Assembly: GCA_964646605.1 (NCBI GenBank)
Contig: CAZYEX010000003.1
Location: forward strand, 1 to 64,000
Length of the DNA stretch: 64,000 nt
From: SBAX01 sp964646605
GTDB lineage: Bacteria > Planctomycetota > Phycisphaerae > UBA1845
Direction of reading: 5' to 3'
The position numbers and the translations under genes are program-made. Position 1 is the stretch's first letter. Every line of letters begins with the position of its first letter. Under the pieces are notes generated by a model, which did no database searches, was not told where the DNA came from, and saw nothing but the letters and a program-made list of their open reading frames with translations. Positions 17,269 to 26,579 of the stretch are shown one piece after another.

Positions 17269-19434
17269 CTATTCTCCCTGCTGTGGGCCCGCCGCACGCG
17301 GCTGAATCATTTCTTTCAGAACACCACACGTGAGCATTTCGGCCCCGAAGTATGGGTTTCTCATGTCGGCTGAGGATTGCAGCCAGTCCGCCCCGCGATT
17401 GTTGAACGCCATGGGGCAATGGTAGAGGCGCAGTGGATCCGGCCCGGGCGCACCGGACTGTTTGACAACGGCGATGAGGCCATTGGAGAGAGTTTCAAAC
17501 GCCGCCCGCGCGGCGCCGATGGTCTGCGCCGTGCTGATTCGTTCCGCCGCTGCTTTGTATTCTTGGAATCGAGCGTCCAACGCGTTTTCCGACTGAGAGG
17601 GACTGTGTGCCCTCGGACGGACTGTTGCGACTTCAAGAAGCCGCTTTGCACTCTGAACGGCGTCGTGTAACTGGTCACGCGCCAAGCCGTCGTGAATGGC
17701 ATGATATTCACGGAAGACATTGTGAAAATGAATGCGCGCTTGCTCATTCGTAAAGTCAATTCCCACTGCGGCGGTGGGCTCCGATTTGGCGGGCAACGGA
17801 TCGTGCGCGCTCTGCGGGAGGTTCATCATGCTCTTGCGGCCCAGGATTTGCGCCGCGCTGTCCACGCGCAGCGCGCCGTGAGCGACCACGGTGTCACCCT
17901 CGGACAAGCCTGAACGCACAATAAAGAATTCGCCCGCGCGGGGACCTAGTTCGACCTCTCGGCCCTCGTACGTGCCCGGCGCGTCGGACATGGCGACATA
18001 TACAATGGCGCGTTTTCCGGTGAGCAAGGGGGCGGTCGCCGGAATCACGACGGGGAACTGCGTCGCCTCTACGTCGATTTTCGCATAGCCTAACGCCTCC
18101 GCGGACTGCAATGCCATTTCGCACTGGCTGCATGCGCCGCCGTGATCTTCCACGACCTCGGGGTGCATCGGACAGATCCACTTCCCTGCAAGCTGCGGGG
18201 CCACGACTTTCCCATCGGCGGTCACGATCGAGCGGACCGTGGCATGGACGAACATTTCCGGCTTCAGTCTTCCATCCACGTTGGGAATGTTGACGCGCAT
18301 GCCGGCCGTGCGCGTGCGGGGATCGATCACAGGGTCAATGAAGGCCACCTTTCCGCCGAAAATCTCGCCGGGATAGGCATCCACGTGAATGTCAACGTCC
18401 TGGCCGTACCGAAGCCAGTTCAAGTCGGACTCATACACCTGCAATTTCGCCCAGACCTGGGAGAGATCCGTAATGGTGAACAGACGCTCTCCCATTTCCA
18501 CGTACATTCCCTCGACCACGTGTTTTTCCGTCACCACGCCGCCGATCGGCGCGAACAGGGTCACATGACTGGAGGGCTCCGTGAGGCGCTCAATCTCCTC
18601 GAGTTGCTCGGGGGTGAGTCCCCATCGAAGTAGCTTCGCACGGGTTGTCTGCACCGCCTGCAACGCCGCTTCGCGCAGTGCCGGGATCCCAATGGCGTCC
18701 GACTCCTTGACGCCCTTGACGGCTTGCAGCAACTCGTCCTGCGCCGTCGACAGCTCGGGGCTGTACAGTCGAAGCAGATGATCGCCCTTCATGACGCGAA
18801 CGCCGGTGTAGTCGACGAAAAGTCGGTCCAGTCGACCCGGAACCCGCGCCGTCATGGCCCGCTGCCGCGTTTCATCGAAAGCGATTTTTCCGAACAGGCG
18901 CACCTCCAAGGCGACTTCTCGGCGTTCGACGGGCGCCAGCGTCAGTTGCGCCAGCTTCTGTGCCCGAGGCGAAAGGGAAACCGTGGTTGTGTCGTCCCCC
19001 GCGCTGCCGGTCGACTCCTCGACGGGAACCATGTCCATTCCGCATACGGGGCATTTTCCGGGTTTGTCCACCGGCGGAATGCACATCATGGCACAGGCGT
19101 ACTTGGCGGGCTTGGGGCTCGGCGGCGCGGACGGTGTTTCCGCGGGAATCAATTCCATTCCGCACACTGGACATGATCCAGGTGCGGAGCGGCGAATTTC
19201 GGGGTGCATAGAGCAAGTCCAGTATGCCGGATTGGGGATTGCCGCCGAAGGTTTGCTCTCCCCCGACGTCCATCGCGCGCCGACGAAGGCCCCGAGAAGA
19301 AACCCAGCAATCAGAATAGCCAAGGTCAGCACCACTCGAGGGGCGACGGAGGCTCGGCGTTGTCCACGAATTCGGTCGGCAACGCCGCCGAACAAAATGA
19401 CAAGACGCGAATTCATCGTGGTATCTCGTGTCAT
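17269..19434 (-). CDS. cusB: periplasmic adaptor of the metal efflux pump (CusB-like, with metal-binding domains)
   Basis: A 721-residue membrane-fusion protein linking pump and outer-membrane channel. After an N-terminal membrane segment it has heavy-metal-binding motifs YWTCSMHPEIRRSAPGSC and CPVCGMELIP, a second near-copy ending CPVCGMDMVP, and a third (WICPMHPEVVEDHGG) inserted after the barrel region. The central HlyD-like core contains the alpha-hairpin and barrel. The C-terminal about 160 residues match the DUF3347 copper-associated domain (YHCPMAFNN...NPYFG). Cys/Met-His-Pro motifs of this kind are typical of Cu/Ag adaptors. The start at 19434 overlaps the upstream stop as ATGA and follows GGAGGG; a longer start is out of context. 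Confidence 0.92.
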   Translation of the reverse strand: MTRDTTMNSRLVILFGGVADRIRGQRRASVAPRVVLTLAILIAGFLLGAFVGARWTSGESKPSAAIPNPAYWTCSMHPEIRRSAPGSCPVCGMELIPAETPSAPPSPKPAKYACAMMCIPPVDKPGKCPVCGMDMVPVEESTGSAGDDTTTVSLSPRAQKLAQLTLAPVERREVALEVRLFGKIAFDETRQRAMTARVPGRLDRLFVDYTGVRVMKGDHLLRLYSPELSTAQDELLQAVKGVKESDAIGIPALREAALQAVQTTRAKLLRWGLTPEQLEEIERLTEPSSHVTLFAPIGGVVTEKHVVEGMYVEMGERLFTITDLSQVWAKLQVYESDLNWLRYGQDVDIHVDAYPGEIFGGKVAFIDPVIDPRTRTAGMRVNIPNVDGRLKPEMFVHATVRSIVTADGKVVAPQLAGKWICPMHPEVVEDHGGACSQCEMALQSAEALGYAKIDVEATQFPVVIPATAPLLTGKRAIVYVAMSDAPGTYEGREVELGPRAGEFFIVRSGLSEGDTVVAHGALRVDSAAQILGRKSMMNLPQSAHDPLPAKSEPTAAVGIDFTNEQARIHFHNVFREYHAIHDGLARDQLHDAVQSAKRLLEVATVRPRAHSPSQSENALDARFQEYKAAAERISTAQTIGAARAAFETLSNGLIAVVKQSGAPGPDPLRLYHCPMAFNNRGADWLQSSADMRNPYFGAEMLTCGVLKEMIQPRAAGPQQGE

Positions 19435-20951
19435 TTGGATCCACCCTCCGGTGCGGCCGGAATGTCCGCAGTCATGGGCGGCCGCGGGCGCATCCATGAT
19501 CCGCCCGATTCCCGTTCGATGCCAATGTGGGTTAACCACACATCGCGTAGAAACTCGAGGACCTTCATACGATGGGCGATCAAATCCTCACGGACTTGCA
19601 AATACACGGTGAACTCTTCCTGTCCCGAGCGATAGGACTGTTCGACCAGGCGCAGGTTTCGTTCCACCTCGGGCAGAATCTCGTCTCGAAAGAACTGAAC
19701 TTGCTTGGCGCCGCTTTCGCCCTCCACGTACGACTGACGAAGCTTGGAGATGACTTGCTGGACCCGCGATTCGAACTCGGCCACACTTTGCCGATATTCG
19801 TGCGTGGCCTTGGCGACTTGCGCCTGATTCTGATCGAAGAGGGGGATTTCCAGTTCCAACATAGGCCCCGTAGTGTATTTCACGTCTCTATCCCGCGGCG
19901 CAAAGGGCAACGGCGCTTCGAACGGCGGAATGTCATTGACGACGGCGCGGAAGGCGCTGTTTCCGAATTTCCCCGCCCAGGTCTGATTCTGTGATCGCGC
20001 CGCGGGCGCTCGTTCAAAGGTCAGTCCGAGAGCAAAGTCCGGCCAGCCCTCGCGGCGCATCAGCTCGATTTCGTGCTCGGCGGCCTTCACCGCCCACTGC
20101 GCGGCCAATAGGTCCGGTCGCCGATCGCTCGCCGACGCGATTAACTCCCCTTCCGACGGCAACGGCGGCAGCGCATCGGTCAGTTCATTCAGACGTGGAA
20201 GCGTCCACTCTTCACCGCCGCTCGCCCAGCCCACGAGCGCCAGTAGCTCCCGTTTGAGACTGCGAACTTTGGTCTGCATCGACAACAGCTCCGACTGCAA
20301 CTGCAAACGGCGAAGGCGCGACAGATTGACCTCCACTTGCGTCGCCTTCCCCGCCGCCTGCCGCATCTGGATCAAATGCGTCGATTGGTCCACGATCCGG
20401 ACGTTATCCTCGATCAACTCCGCGCTGCGCGTGGCCCATTGCAGGTTGACAAACACCGTCCTGACGTCCGCGGCGGTTTGCAGGGCACGATCCGCGACCC
20501 GCAGAATCGTCTGCTGCAGTTGTGCGACGGCGACCTGTTTTCGCGCGGGAATGAGCCACAGGTCCTGCAACGGCTGCATGGGCAAGGCGTTGCCGCGGAG
20601 CATGGCCCGCCCGCCCCCTTCGGGCAGCATGGCCATCACGTTGATGACCGGGTTTTGCAGCAAACCTGCCTGCACCAGGTCGGCGTTGGCCTGCCCGATC
20701 ATCTCGATCTCGCCGCGCAGTTCACGGTTGTTGCGAAGCGCCTGTGCGACCGCCTCGTCCATGCTCAGGACCGTCGCCCCATCCCACGCGGGCGGGACCT
20801 CGTCGCATGGCTGGGTCCAGTCGGGTCGCGTCCCGATGCGTTCCTCGACCAGCGCCTCGGCCTGGCGAACGTGGGGTGTTGGATTCAGGGTGGCGCAGCC
20901 CGCGACGGCAGCGCATCCCAGCGAAAAAGATAGAGAGCGAATCGTCTGCAT
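19431..20951 (-). CDS. outer-membrane efflux protein (TolC/CusC type), lipoprotein
   Basis: A 506-residue outer-membrane factor of the OEP family, forming the exit duct for the metal pump. The N-terminus is a short signal with lipobox AVAGC. Two OEP repeats follow, rich in long helices with LSMDEAVAQALRNN near the start and RPDLLAAQWAVKAAEHEI at the repeat boundary. The ATG at 20951 begins the signal sequence and is preceded by GGAG. Its TGA overlaps the adaptor ATG (19431-19434), so translation of the two is probably coupled. Confidence 0.9.
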   Translation of the reverse strand: MQTIRSLSFSLGCAAVAGCATLNPTPHVRQAEALVEERIGTRPDWTQPCDEVPPAWDGATVLSMDEAVAQALRNNRELRGEIEMIGQANADLVQAGLLQNPVINVMAMLPEGGGRAMLRGNALPMQPLQDLWLIPARKQVAVAQLQQTILRVADRALQTAADVRTVFVNLQWATRSAELIEDNVRIVDQSTHLIQMRQAAGKATQVEVNLSRLRRLQLQSELLSMQTKVRSLKRELLALVGWASGGEEWTLPRLNELTDALPPLPSEGELIASASDRRPDLLAAQWAVKAAEHEIELMRREGWPDFALGLTFERAPAARSQNQTWAGKFGNSAFRAVVNDIPPFEAPLPFAPRDRDVKYTTGPMLELEIPLFDQNQAQVAKATHEYRQSVAEFESRVQQVISKLRQSYVEGESGAKQVQFFRDEILPEVERNLRLVEQSYRSGQEEFTVYLQVREDLIAHRMKVLEFLRDVWLTHIGIERESGGSWMRPRPPMTADIPAAPEGGSK

Positions 20952-21080
20952 GGTTCGATTCTCCACGTCCGCTCGGCCATGGCGTGCGTGCGCCACCGCC
21001 CGCGGTGAATGCAACGACGGACCGAGCCGCTCACGAGCGGGCGTCCGGCTTACAAAGCGAACAGGATAGAGGAATGTCTG

Positions 21081-21500
21081 CTAAACTTGCAGAACGATGG
21101 TGGAGAGTCGCCCGAGCGTGGACGGCGGGCTGTGCGAGGTCGCCCAGACGAATTCCTCGAAGGGATCGGCGACCGGCACCGTGGCGACGTCGGTCGGTTG
21201 AGCGATGTGGACGTGACGGAAGGGGTTCAGATCGAGAGGCGCGGTGCGAAGGACGGGCACGGTCGGATGGCCGCAGCGACAGAGCTTCGCCCGCCCGCCG
21301 GCAGGGTCCGGACTCGGCGTCGAACGCTGCTTTTGGCAGCAGCAACGGCAATTCGACCCGCAACCACAGCGGCATTGCACTCCGGCCGAGGAGCGGTGTT
21401 CGACCGCAACCGGCCCGGTCGGCAACACCGTCCAGTGCCAAGCGATCGTCGCCCCGATGAGAACCCACGTCTTGCCCATGGCTATGAGAAAGTGTACCAC
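21081..21500 (-). CDS. small Cys-rich protein heading the efflux operon
   Basis: A 139-residue protein of unknown family with a short N-terminal hydrophobic segment (MGKTWVLIGATIAWHW) and a dense Cys cluster CRCGCGSNCRCCC near residue 45. It lies 129 bases upstream of the outer-membrane factor on the same strand, so it is probably the first gene of the operon. A metal-binding or metal-sensing role is inferred from the Cys cluster and position. The start is uncertain: GTG at 21500 (after GAGG) or ATG at 21479. Confidence 0.5.
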   Translation of the reverse strand: MVHFLIAMGKTWVLIGATIAWHWTVLPTGPVAVEHRSSAGVQCRCGCGSNCRCCCQKQRSTPSPDPAGGRAKLCRCGHPTVPVLRTAPLDLNPFRHVHIAQPTDVATVPVADPFEEFVWATSHSPPSTLGRLSTIVLQV

Positions 21501-21719
21501 ATCCTCGACGCCCGAGAACCACTCCGGGGGCGTGTGACCCCAACGTTACGCCGCGCCCATGTCGTTCCCAGGATCCCGCAAAGGCGAATTCCGTTGACTC
21601 GCTTCGGGTGGAACAGATACGCTTATAGGGCGGTTTCCGTCCCTGGGGCAGGTATTCCGAGCCCGCCGCAGTGGGGATACTGGGTATTTGACGCCGGTCG
21701 GACAAGAAAGAGCGCTGCC

Positions 21720-24700
21720 GTGTTTCCGATAGGGCGGGTGGGGCGGATATCGGGTCTTACGGCCATGCTGGTGGTTCCTTCGTCCGTTGTGTACGCCGCC
21801 GGCGACCCGGCGGGCCTTCGGGTCCAACGCTCTCGCACTGCAGGATTGGCAAACTTCGTTACCCAGGTCGAACACGGACCGATCCCGGCTGCCAACGCTA
21901 CGCAATCGGTTGCAACTCCCGAACAGTTCTTCCGCGAGTACGGGCGGTTGTTCGGGATTACGGACTCGACCAGGCAACTCGTCGCGGAGCGCCCACAAAA
22001 GGACCGGCTCGGATGGTTGCATACGTCGTTTCGGCAGGTGCATGGCGGCGTGCCCGTTTTTTCGGGAATGCTGCGCGTGCATGAAAACGAATTCGGCCAA
22101 GTCGTGGCCGTGAACGGAGATTTCTATCCCATCCGATCCAAGTTACGCCTCGTGGCGACTCTCTCCGCGGAACAAGCGGCCGCCGTAGCCGCGACTCACC
22201 TCGACTCCGCGAACTTCGTCCTCGACCGCGCCGACCTGGTGATCGTGGACCCCGGTTGGTACGGCGATCCGCCGATCGGTGAGCACCTTGCCTACCACGT
22301 CGAGCTATCCGACGAATCGCGCGGCGTCTTCGAGGCCTTCTTTGTCGATGCTCACAACGGAAAGGTGCTCGACCAATGGTCGCTGCGGCACACGGCTCGG
22401 CAGCGGGTGATCTACGACGGTGCGGGCGAATCGGCTCTGCCCGGCGTTTTGGCCCGAACCGAAGGCGACGGACCCGTGACCGGACCCCAGGACGTCAACC
22501 GAGCCTATGACTATCTCGGTGATGTCTATGACTACTACCGCCGCGCCTTCGGACGCGACGCCCCCGACGGGGCGGGCTTGGCGCTTCTGGCGAGCGTGAA
22601 CTCCACCGCCCCCGGATGCCCCAATGCGTTCTGGAGCAGCCGCCGCCGACAAACCGTCTACTGCGAGGAAACCGTCACCGATGACATCGTCGCCCATGAA
22701 GTGACGCACGCTGTCACCTATTTCACCGCCGATCTCATCTATCAGAACCAGGCCGGTCAGCTCAACGAGTCTTTCTCAGACGTCTTCGGCGAACTCGTCG
22801 ATCTGTTCAACGGCGACGGGGCGTTTCTCGATTCACTCGCCGATCCGCTCTGGCCCGATCATCCCACCGGCGCGGGTCTGGACGCGCCCAATCGACGACG
22901 AACTTCGTGCAGCCCCAGTCCGGATCATCCCGACGGAGTGCGCTGGCTGATCGCCGAGGAAGCCCAGCCCTTCGGCGGGTGGATCCGCGATATGTGGGCC
23001 CCGATCTGCCGGGGCGACCCGGACCGGGCGAACAGCCCGCTGCAAACGTGCAGCGGCATCGACAACGGCGGGGTACACAGCGGCAGCGGAATCCCCAACC
23101 ATGCCTTCGCCATTCTTACTGACGGAAAAACCTTCAACGGCTACACGGTTCGCGGCGTCGGACCCATCAAGGCCGGGGCCGTTTGGTATCGCGCGCTCGC
23201 CACCTATTTGACGGTCGCATCCGATTTCGGGGACGCCTTCCACGCCATCAATCAGGCCGCCGCCGACCTGATCGGCGCCTTTCCGCTCGACCCGCGGACG
23301 GGACTCCCGTCGACGAACGTGTTCACCGCGGACGACGCCGCCCAAGTCGAGATGGCGCTTCGCGCCGTCGAGATGAACACGCCGGGTCGATGCGGGCAGA
23401 CACTGAGCTTGCTCGACCCCAACCCGCCTCCTCAGTGCCCACACAAGACGGTTGTCTTCGCGGATGATTTTGAAAACGGGGTCCATGGTTGGACGGTATC
23501 CAACAGCAACCCGCCGACTCCCTACGATTGGGAGCGTACGACCGCGACCCTCCCCTTTGGCCGAGAGGGCGCGGCTTGGTTCTGCGACGATCCCGACCTC
23601 GGCGACTGTGACAAGCAGGACGAGTCCGCCGTACACTCGCTCGTCAGCCCGCCGATTTTCCTAGCCGGCGACGACGGGCGGTTGCTCCTCTCGTTCACCC
23701 ACTATCTTGCGGCCGAGACGAGTTGGGACGGCGGCAACGTGAGCATCCGCGTGAATGACGGCGCTTGGCGTCTAATTCCCGGCAGCGCCATGCTCTTCAA
23801 CCCTTATACCGGCGCGTTGCGCTCCGAGGCCTACGGCAACTCCAACCCCATGAAGAGCCGGGAGGCATGGAGCGGCGCGGGCGGCGGCTGGGGAACGACC
23901 CTCGTTGATCTCGGCGGACTAGCCCCGCGGTTTGGAACCATCCAAATCCGCTTCGATTTCGGCAAGGACGGTTGCACGGGGACCAGGGGTTGGTTCGTCG
24001 ACGACGTGGAACTCTTCTTCTGCCCGGACTGCAACCTCAACGGCCTGCCCGACCATCAGGAGACACTGTTCACCGCCTCGTCCGGTGTGTTGACGCCCAT
24101 CGGCGTCGGCGCCGCCCCAACGTACCGCCTGGTCGCTCCGCCGCAAGCCATAAGCGATGTGCGAATTCGCTTGTCGGCCTCCGCTGATCTGTCGCGTGCG
24201 GAAGAATGGATCGAGGTATCGTTGAACGGCGAGTCGTTGGGAACGGTCTTTGCGACCGGGGCAGTCGACTGTCCGGCCATTCCCGATCGCGCCGACTTGG
24301 TGTTGAGTGCGGAGACATTCAACGCCCTGGTTCACGAGGGCGACGCGGTTTTCCTGTTCACGGCTTCACCGGAGATGAACCCCGACTTGTGCGGCGGCAA
24401 CACTTTCGTAGGTCTTTTTGTCGAGTACACAACCGTGGATGGCGACGACGACGACAATGACATCCCCGATTATTGCGAGAACTGTGCGGTGCCCGCGTCG
24501 CCGTTGGTTCCCGTTCAGGCCGCAGCCTCCAACCGATACCTCGCCCTAACCCCGGGAAACGCGGGTCGAAGAGTTGCGTTACAACTAAGGCTTCCTCGCA
24601 CTCCACCATCTCCTGAGAACCTCAATGCCGTCGCGTGGGTCGGCGAGTCGTTCTCGGTCGCCTCCCCGAACGGTCAATCCCCGACATGGTTTGCGCCACT

Positions 24701-25142
24701 CTCCTGTGGACCGGTGTTCACCGATTGGAGTTCCCTCGAGACGGTCCACATCTTCGGCGACTTGATCCAGCCGGGTGGGACCTACACGATCGCGGCCCTC
24801 GACCTCGCCTGTCTTCCCTTCCGTCGCCGCGACTTCGTGGTCCCGGCCGCAGTCCCCGGCGACGCCTATTTCTCGGCGAACGCGACCGTGACCACGTCTG
24901 CGCGTTGGGGTGATGTGGTGGGGGCCGACAATCCGCACCTTCTTGACGGAAGCACGGACTCCGCCGATCTGGCCGCCGTCCTCGATGCCTTTCGAGGAGC
25001 GATTTCCGCCCCGCCGCACTATCGCGCGGACCTTGCTCCCGCCGTTCCAAATCAGATCGTCGATTCGATCGATATCGTCGTCCTCCTCGACGCCGTGTCC
25101 GGGCGTCCCTATCCTTACGTTCCGCGGAGGCCTTGTCGCTGA
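21720..25142 (+). CDS. secreted M4 (thermolysin-type) metalloprotease with dockerin-like C-terminus
   Basis: An about 1140-residue secreted protease precursor. A signal-like segment (SGLTAMLVVPSSVVYAAG) is followed by an FTP/PepSY propeptide. The M4 catalytic domain has HEVTH near residue 325 and the third zinc ligand in NESFSDVFGELVDL. GVHSGSGIPNHAF carries the transition-state His. Later regions include a MAM/jelly-roll-like segment and CPDCNLNGLPDHQE. The end carries two dockerin-like halves (DGSTDSADLAAVLDAF and NQIVDSIDIVVLLDAV). It lacks the PxxCG tail. The start is uncertain: GTG at 21720 precedes the signal peptide, ATG at 21765 gives a shorter one. Upstream in-frame sequence is antisense to the efflux operon and not coding. 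Confidence 0.87.
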   Translation: MFPIGRVGRISGLTAMLVVPSSVVYAAGDPAGLRVQRSRTAGLANFVTQVEHGPIPAANATQSVATPEQFFREYGRLFGITDSTRQLVAERPQKDRLGWLHTSFRQVHGGVPVFSGMLRVHENEFGQVVAVNGDFYPIRSKLRLVATLSAEQAAAVAATHLDSANFVLDRADLVIVDPGWYGDPPIGEHLAYHVELSDESRGVFEAFFVDAHNGKVLDQWSLRHTARQRVIYDGAGESALPGVLARTEGDGPVTGPQDVNRAYDYLGDVYDYYRRAFGRDAPDGAGLALLASVNSTAPGCPNAFWSSRRRQTVYCEETVTDDIVAHEVTHAVTYFTADLIYQNQAGQLNESFSDVFGELVDLFNGDGAFLDSLADPLWPDHPTGAGLDAPNRRRTSCSPSPDHPDGVRWLIAEEAQPFGGWIRDMWAPICRGDPDRANSPLQTCSGIDNGGVHSGSGIPNHAFAILTDGKTFNGYTVRGVGPIKAGAVWYRALATYLTVASDFGDAFHAINQAAADLIGAFPLDPRTGLPSTNVFTADDAAQVEMALRAVEMNTPGRCGQTLSLLDPNPPPQCPHKTVVFADDFENGVHGWTVSNSNPPTPYDWERTTATLPFGREGAAWFCDDPDLGDCDKQDESAVHSLVSPPIFLAGDDGRLLLSFTHYLAAETSWDGGNVSIRVNDGAWRLIPGSAMLFNPYTGALRSEAYGNSNPMKSREAWSGAGGGWGTTLVDLGGLAPRFGTIQIRFDFGKDGCTGTRGWFVDDVELFFCPDCNLNGLPDHQETLFTASSGVLTPIGVGAAPTYRLVAPPQAISDVRIRLSASADLSRAEEWIEVSLNGESLGTVFATGAVDCPAIPDRADLVLSAETFNALVHEGDAVFLFTASPEMNPDLCGGNTFVGLFVEYTTVDGDDDDNDIPDYCENCAVPASPLVPVQAAASNRYLALTPGNAGRRVALQLRLPRTPPSPENLNAVAWVGESFSVASPNGQSPTWFAPLSCGPVFTDWSSLETVHIFGDLIQPGGTYTIAALDLACLPFRRRDFVVPAAVPGDAYFSANATVTTSARWGDVVGADNPHLLDGSTDSADLAAVLDAFRGAISAPPHYRADLAPAVPNQIVDSIDIVVLLDAVSGRPYPYVPRRPCR

Positions 25143-25181
25143 GCGGGCAGGCCGCACGGCGCAGTCTCGGACCCGACCCCC

Positions 25182-26501
25182 ATGACCCACGTCGCTGTGA
25201 GGGACAATCCGCCGACATGGACCGTGCCGATCGTTCTTTTCGTCGCCGCGCTGTCCCTGAGAATCGGCTTCGTCGCCGTCAGCGGCCGGCTCGGGCAGGA
25301 CCTACCGGACCGAGGGTATCGAGAATACGCGGTCGCAGCCCAGAGGCTCCTGGAACACGGCGCCTTGGTCAGCCCCCTGATCCGTGACGACGTGGACCGC
25401 ACGCCTTCGTCACTCCTTCCGCCGGCCTACGTCGGCATCGTGGCCGCAATCTATGGAATCTTCGGAGTCGATTCGTTCGCCGCGACTTTGTTCTTGCAAC
25501 TTCTCAATGCCGTGGCGACCTCGTTGGCCGTAGTCGGCACGTTCGCCGTAGGACGGTCGTTGGCGGGGCGGCGCGCGGGATTATTCGCCGCATTGTTGAC
25601 CTGCATCAACCCCACGCTGATCGGATTCACGGATTGGATTTGGGACACGAGTCTGTTCACGTTGTGCGTGGTGGTCACCCTCTGCATGTCGCTGGGTCTG
25701 GGCCGGGCGACCCATCGTGGGTCGGTCTGGGTAGGTTTTGGGTTCTGGCTGGGACTTGTGGCCCTTCTCAATCCTGCGTTGACCGTCACCTATCCGTTTC
25801 TGGTCCTTTGGCCGATCCTACGGCCGGGGACGCCGAGGGCGCGATCCGTCCTCCACCACGTCGGTCTGGTTCTCGCCGGCTGGGCGCTGGCGATCGCCCC
25901 GTGGACGGTCCGCAACTATCGAAGCGTCGGCGAGTTCACGTATATCAGAGGCGGGTTTCCCTTGGAGCTGTGGCTGGGGGTCTGCCCTGAAGCCGACGCC
26001 CAGGGCGCGGAGGTGTACAAGAAGCAGTTCCCCCTCAACAACGACGAAGTTCAAAGCCGCATCGCCGCCATCGGCGAACGCGCCTTCGTCCGCGAATGCG
26101 GCGATCGGGCCTATGCCGCCATCGCCGCCGACCCCTGGCGATTCGCGCGATTGATTGGAACGCGAATGGTGGACTTCTGGTTGGGCAGCGCCTTTAGCCA
26201 CGCTCCGCCCGGCGGCGGCGGGATTCCACCGTCCCGAGGCCGCCAAGCCGTGATGGTTTTTTTCTCCGTCGAGGTCGTAGCCATCCTCGGTCTGCTCGCC
26301 TATCGGCGGCGGACGGGCCGCGATGTACCCTGGTTGATCGCCGTCATCGCCGTGTTTTCGCTGGTTTACTGCGTCACCCACATGCAAGTGCGTTTTCGCG
26401 CTCCCCTCGAGCCCCTTCTGGCTGTGATCCTCGGCATCCTCGCCGGCGGCGGCGTGCGGACTCGATTTTCACCACCGCCCGCCTATAATCCGCCCGCATG
26501 A
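25182..26501 (+). CDS. GT39/ArnT-like membrane glycosyltransferase
   Basis: A 439-residue polytopic membrane protein with about ten helices and the general layout of the PMT/ArnT glycosyltransferase family, which move sugars from lipid carriers to acceptors outside the membrane. The first loop, after the first helix, contains DRGYREYAVAAQRLL, matching the acidic region of family 39/83 enzymes. APWTVRNYR in the middle is a frequent family motif. No clear ribosome site precedes the ATG at 25182. It follows the protease gene by 39 bases and may be co-transcribed. Substrate unknown. Confidence 0.8.
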   Translation: MTHVAVRDNPPTWTVPIVLFVAALSLRIGFVAVSGRLGQDLPDRGYREYAVAAQRLLEHGALVSPLIRDDVDRTPSSLLPPAYVGIVAAIYGIFGVDSFAATLFLQLLNAVATSLAVVGTFAVGRSLAGRRAGLFAALLTCINPTLIGFTDWIWDTSLFTLCVVVTLCMSLGLGRATHRGSVWVGFGFWLGLVALLNPALTVTYPFLVLWPILRPGTPRARSVLHHVGLVLAGWALAIAPWTVRNYRSVGEFTYIRGGFPLELWLGVCPEADAQGAEVYKKQFPLNNDEVQSRIAAIGERAFVRECGDRAYAAIAADPWRFARLIGTRMVDFWLGSAFSHAPPGGGGIPPSRGRQAVMVFFSVEVVAILGLLAYRRRTGRDVPWLIAVIAVFSLVYCVTHMQVRFRAPLEPLLAVILGILAGGGVRTRFSPPPAYNPPA

Positions 26502-26579
26502 GCGAGATCGATGACGACCTGCAACATCAACCCGCAGCGCCGCTGACCGAACGGCTCGCGTAGATCGAGAAACCGAAAG

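Noticed and set aside
21009..21719. In-frame upstream extension of the M4 protease
   Set aside because: It is antisense to the small Cys-rich gene and the efflux operon leader, Arg-rich and without motifs; a signal peptide begins near 21720.
26498..26563. 21-codon frame (MSEIDDDLQHQ...) overlapping the glycosyltransferase stop as ATGA
   Set aside because: The overlap looks like coupling, but the peptide has no recognisable character and lies in the leader of secA; too weak to call as a gene.
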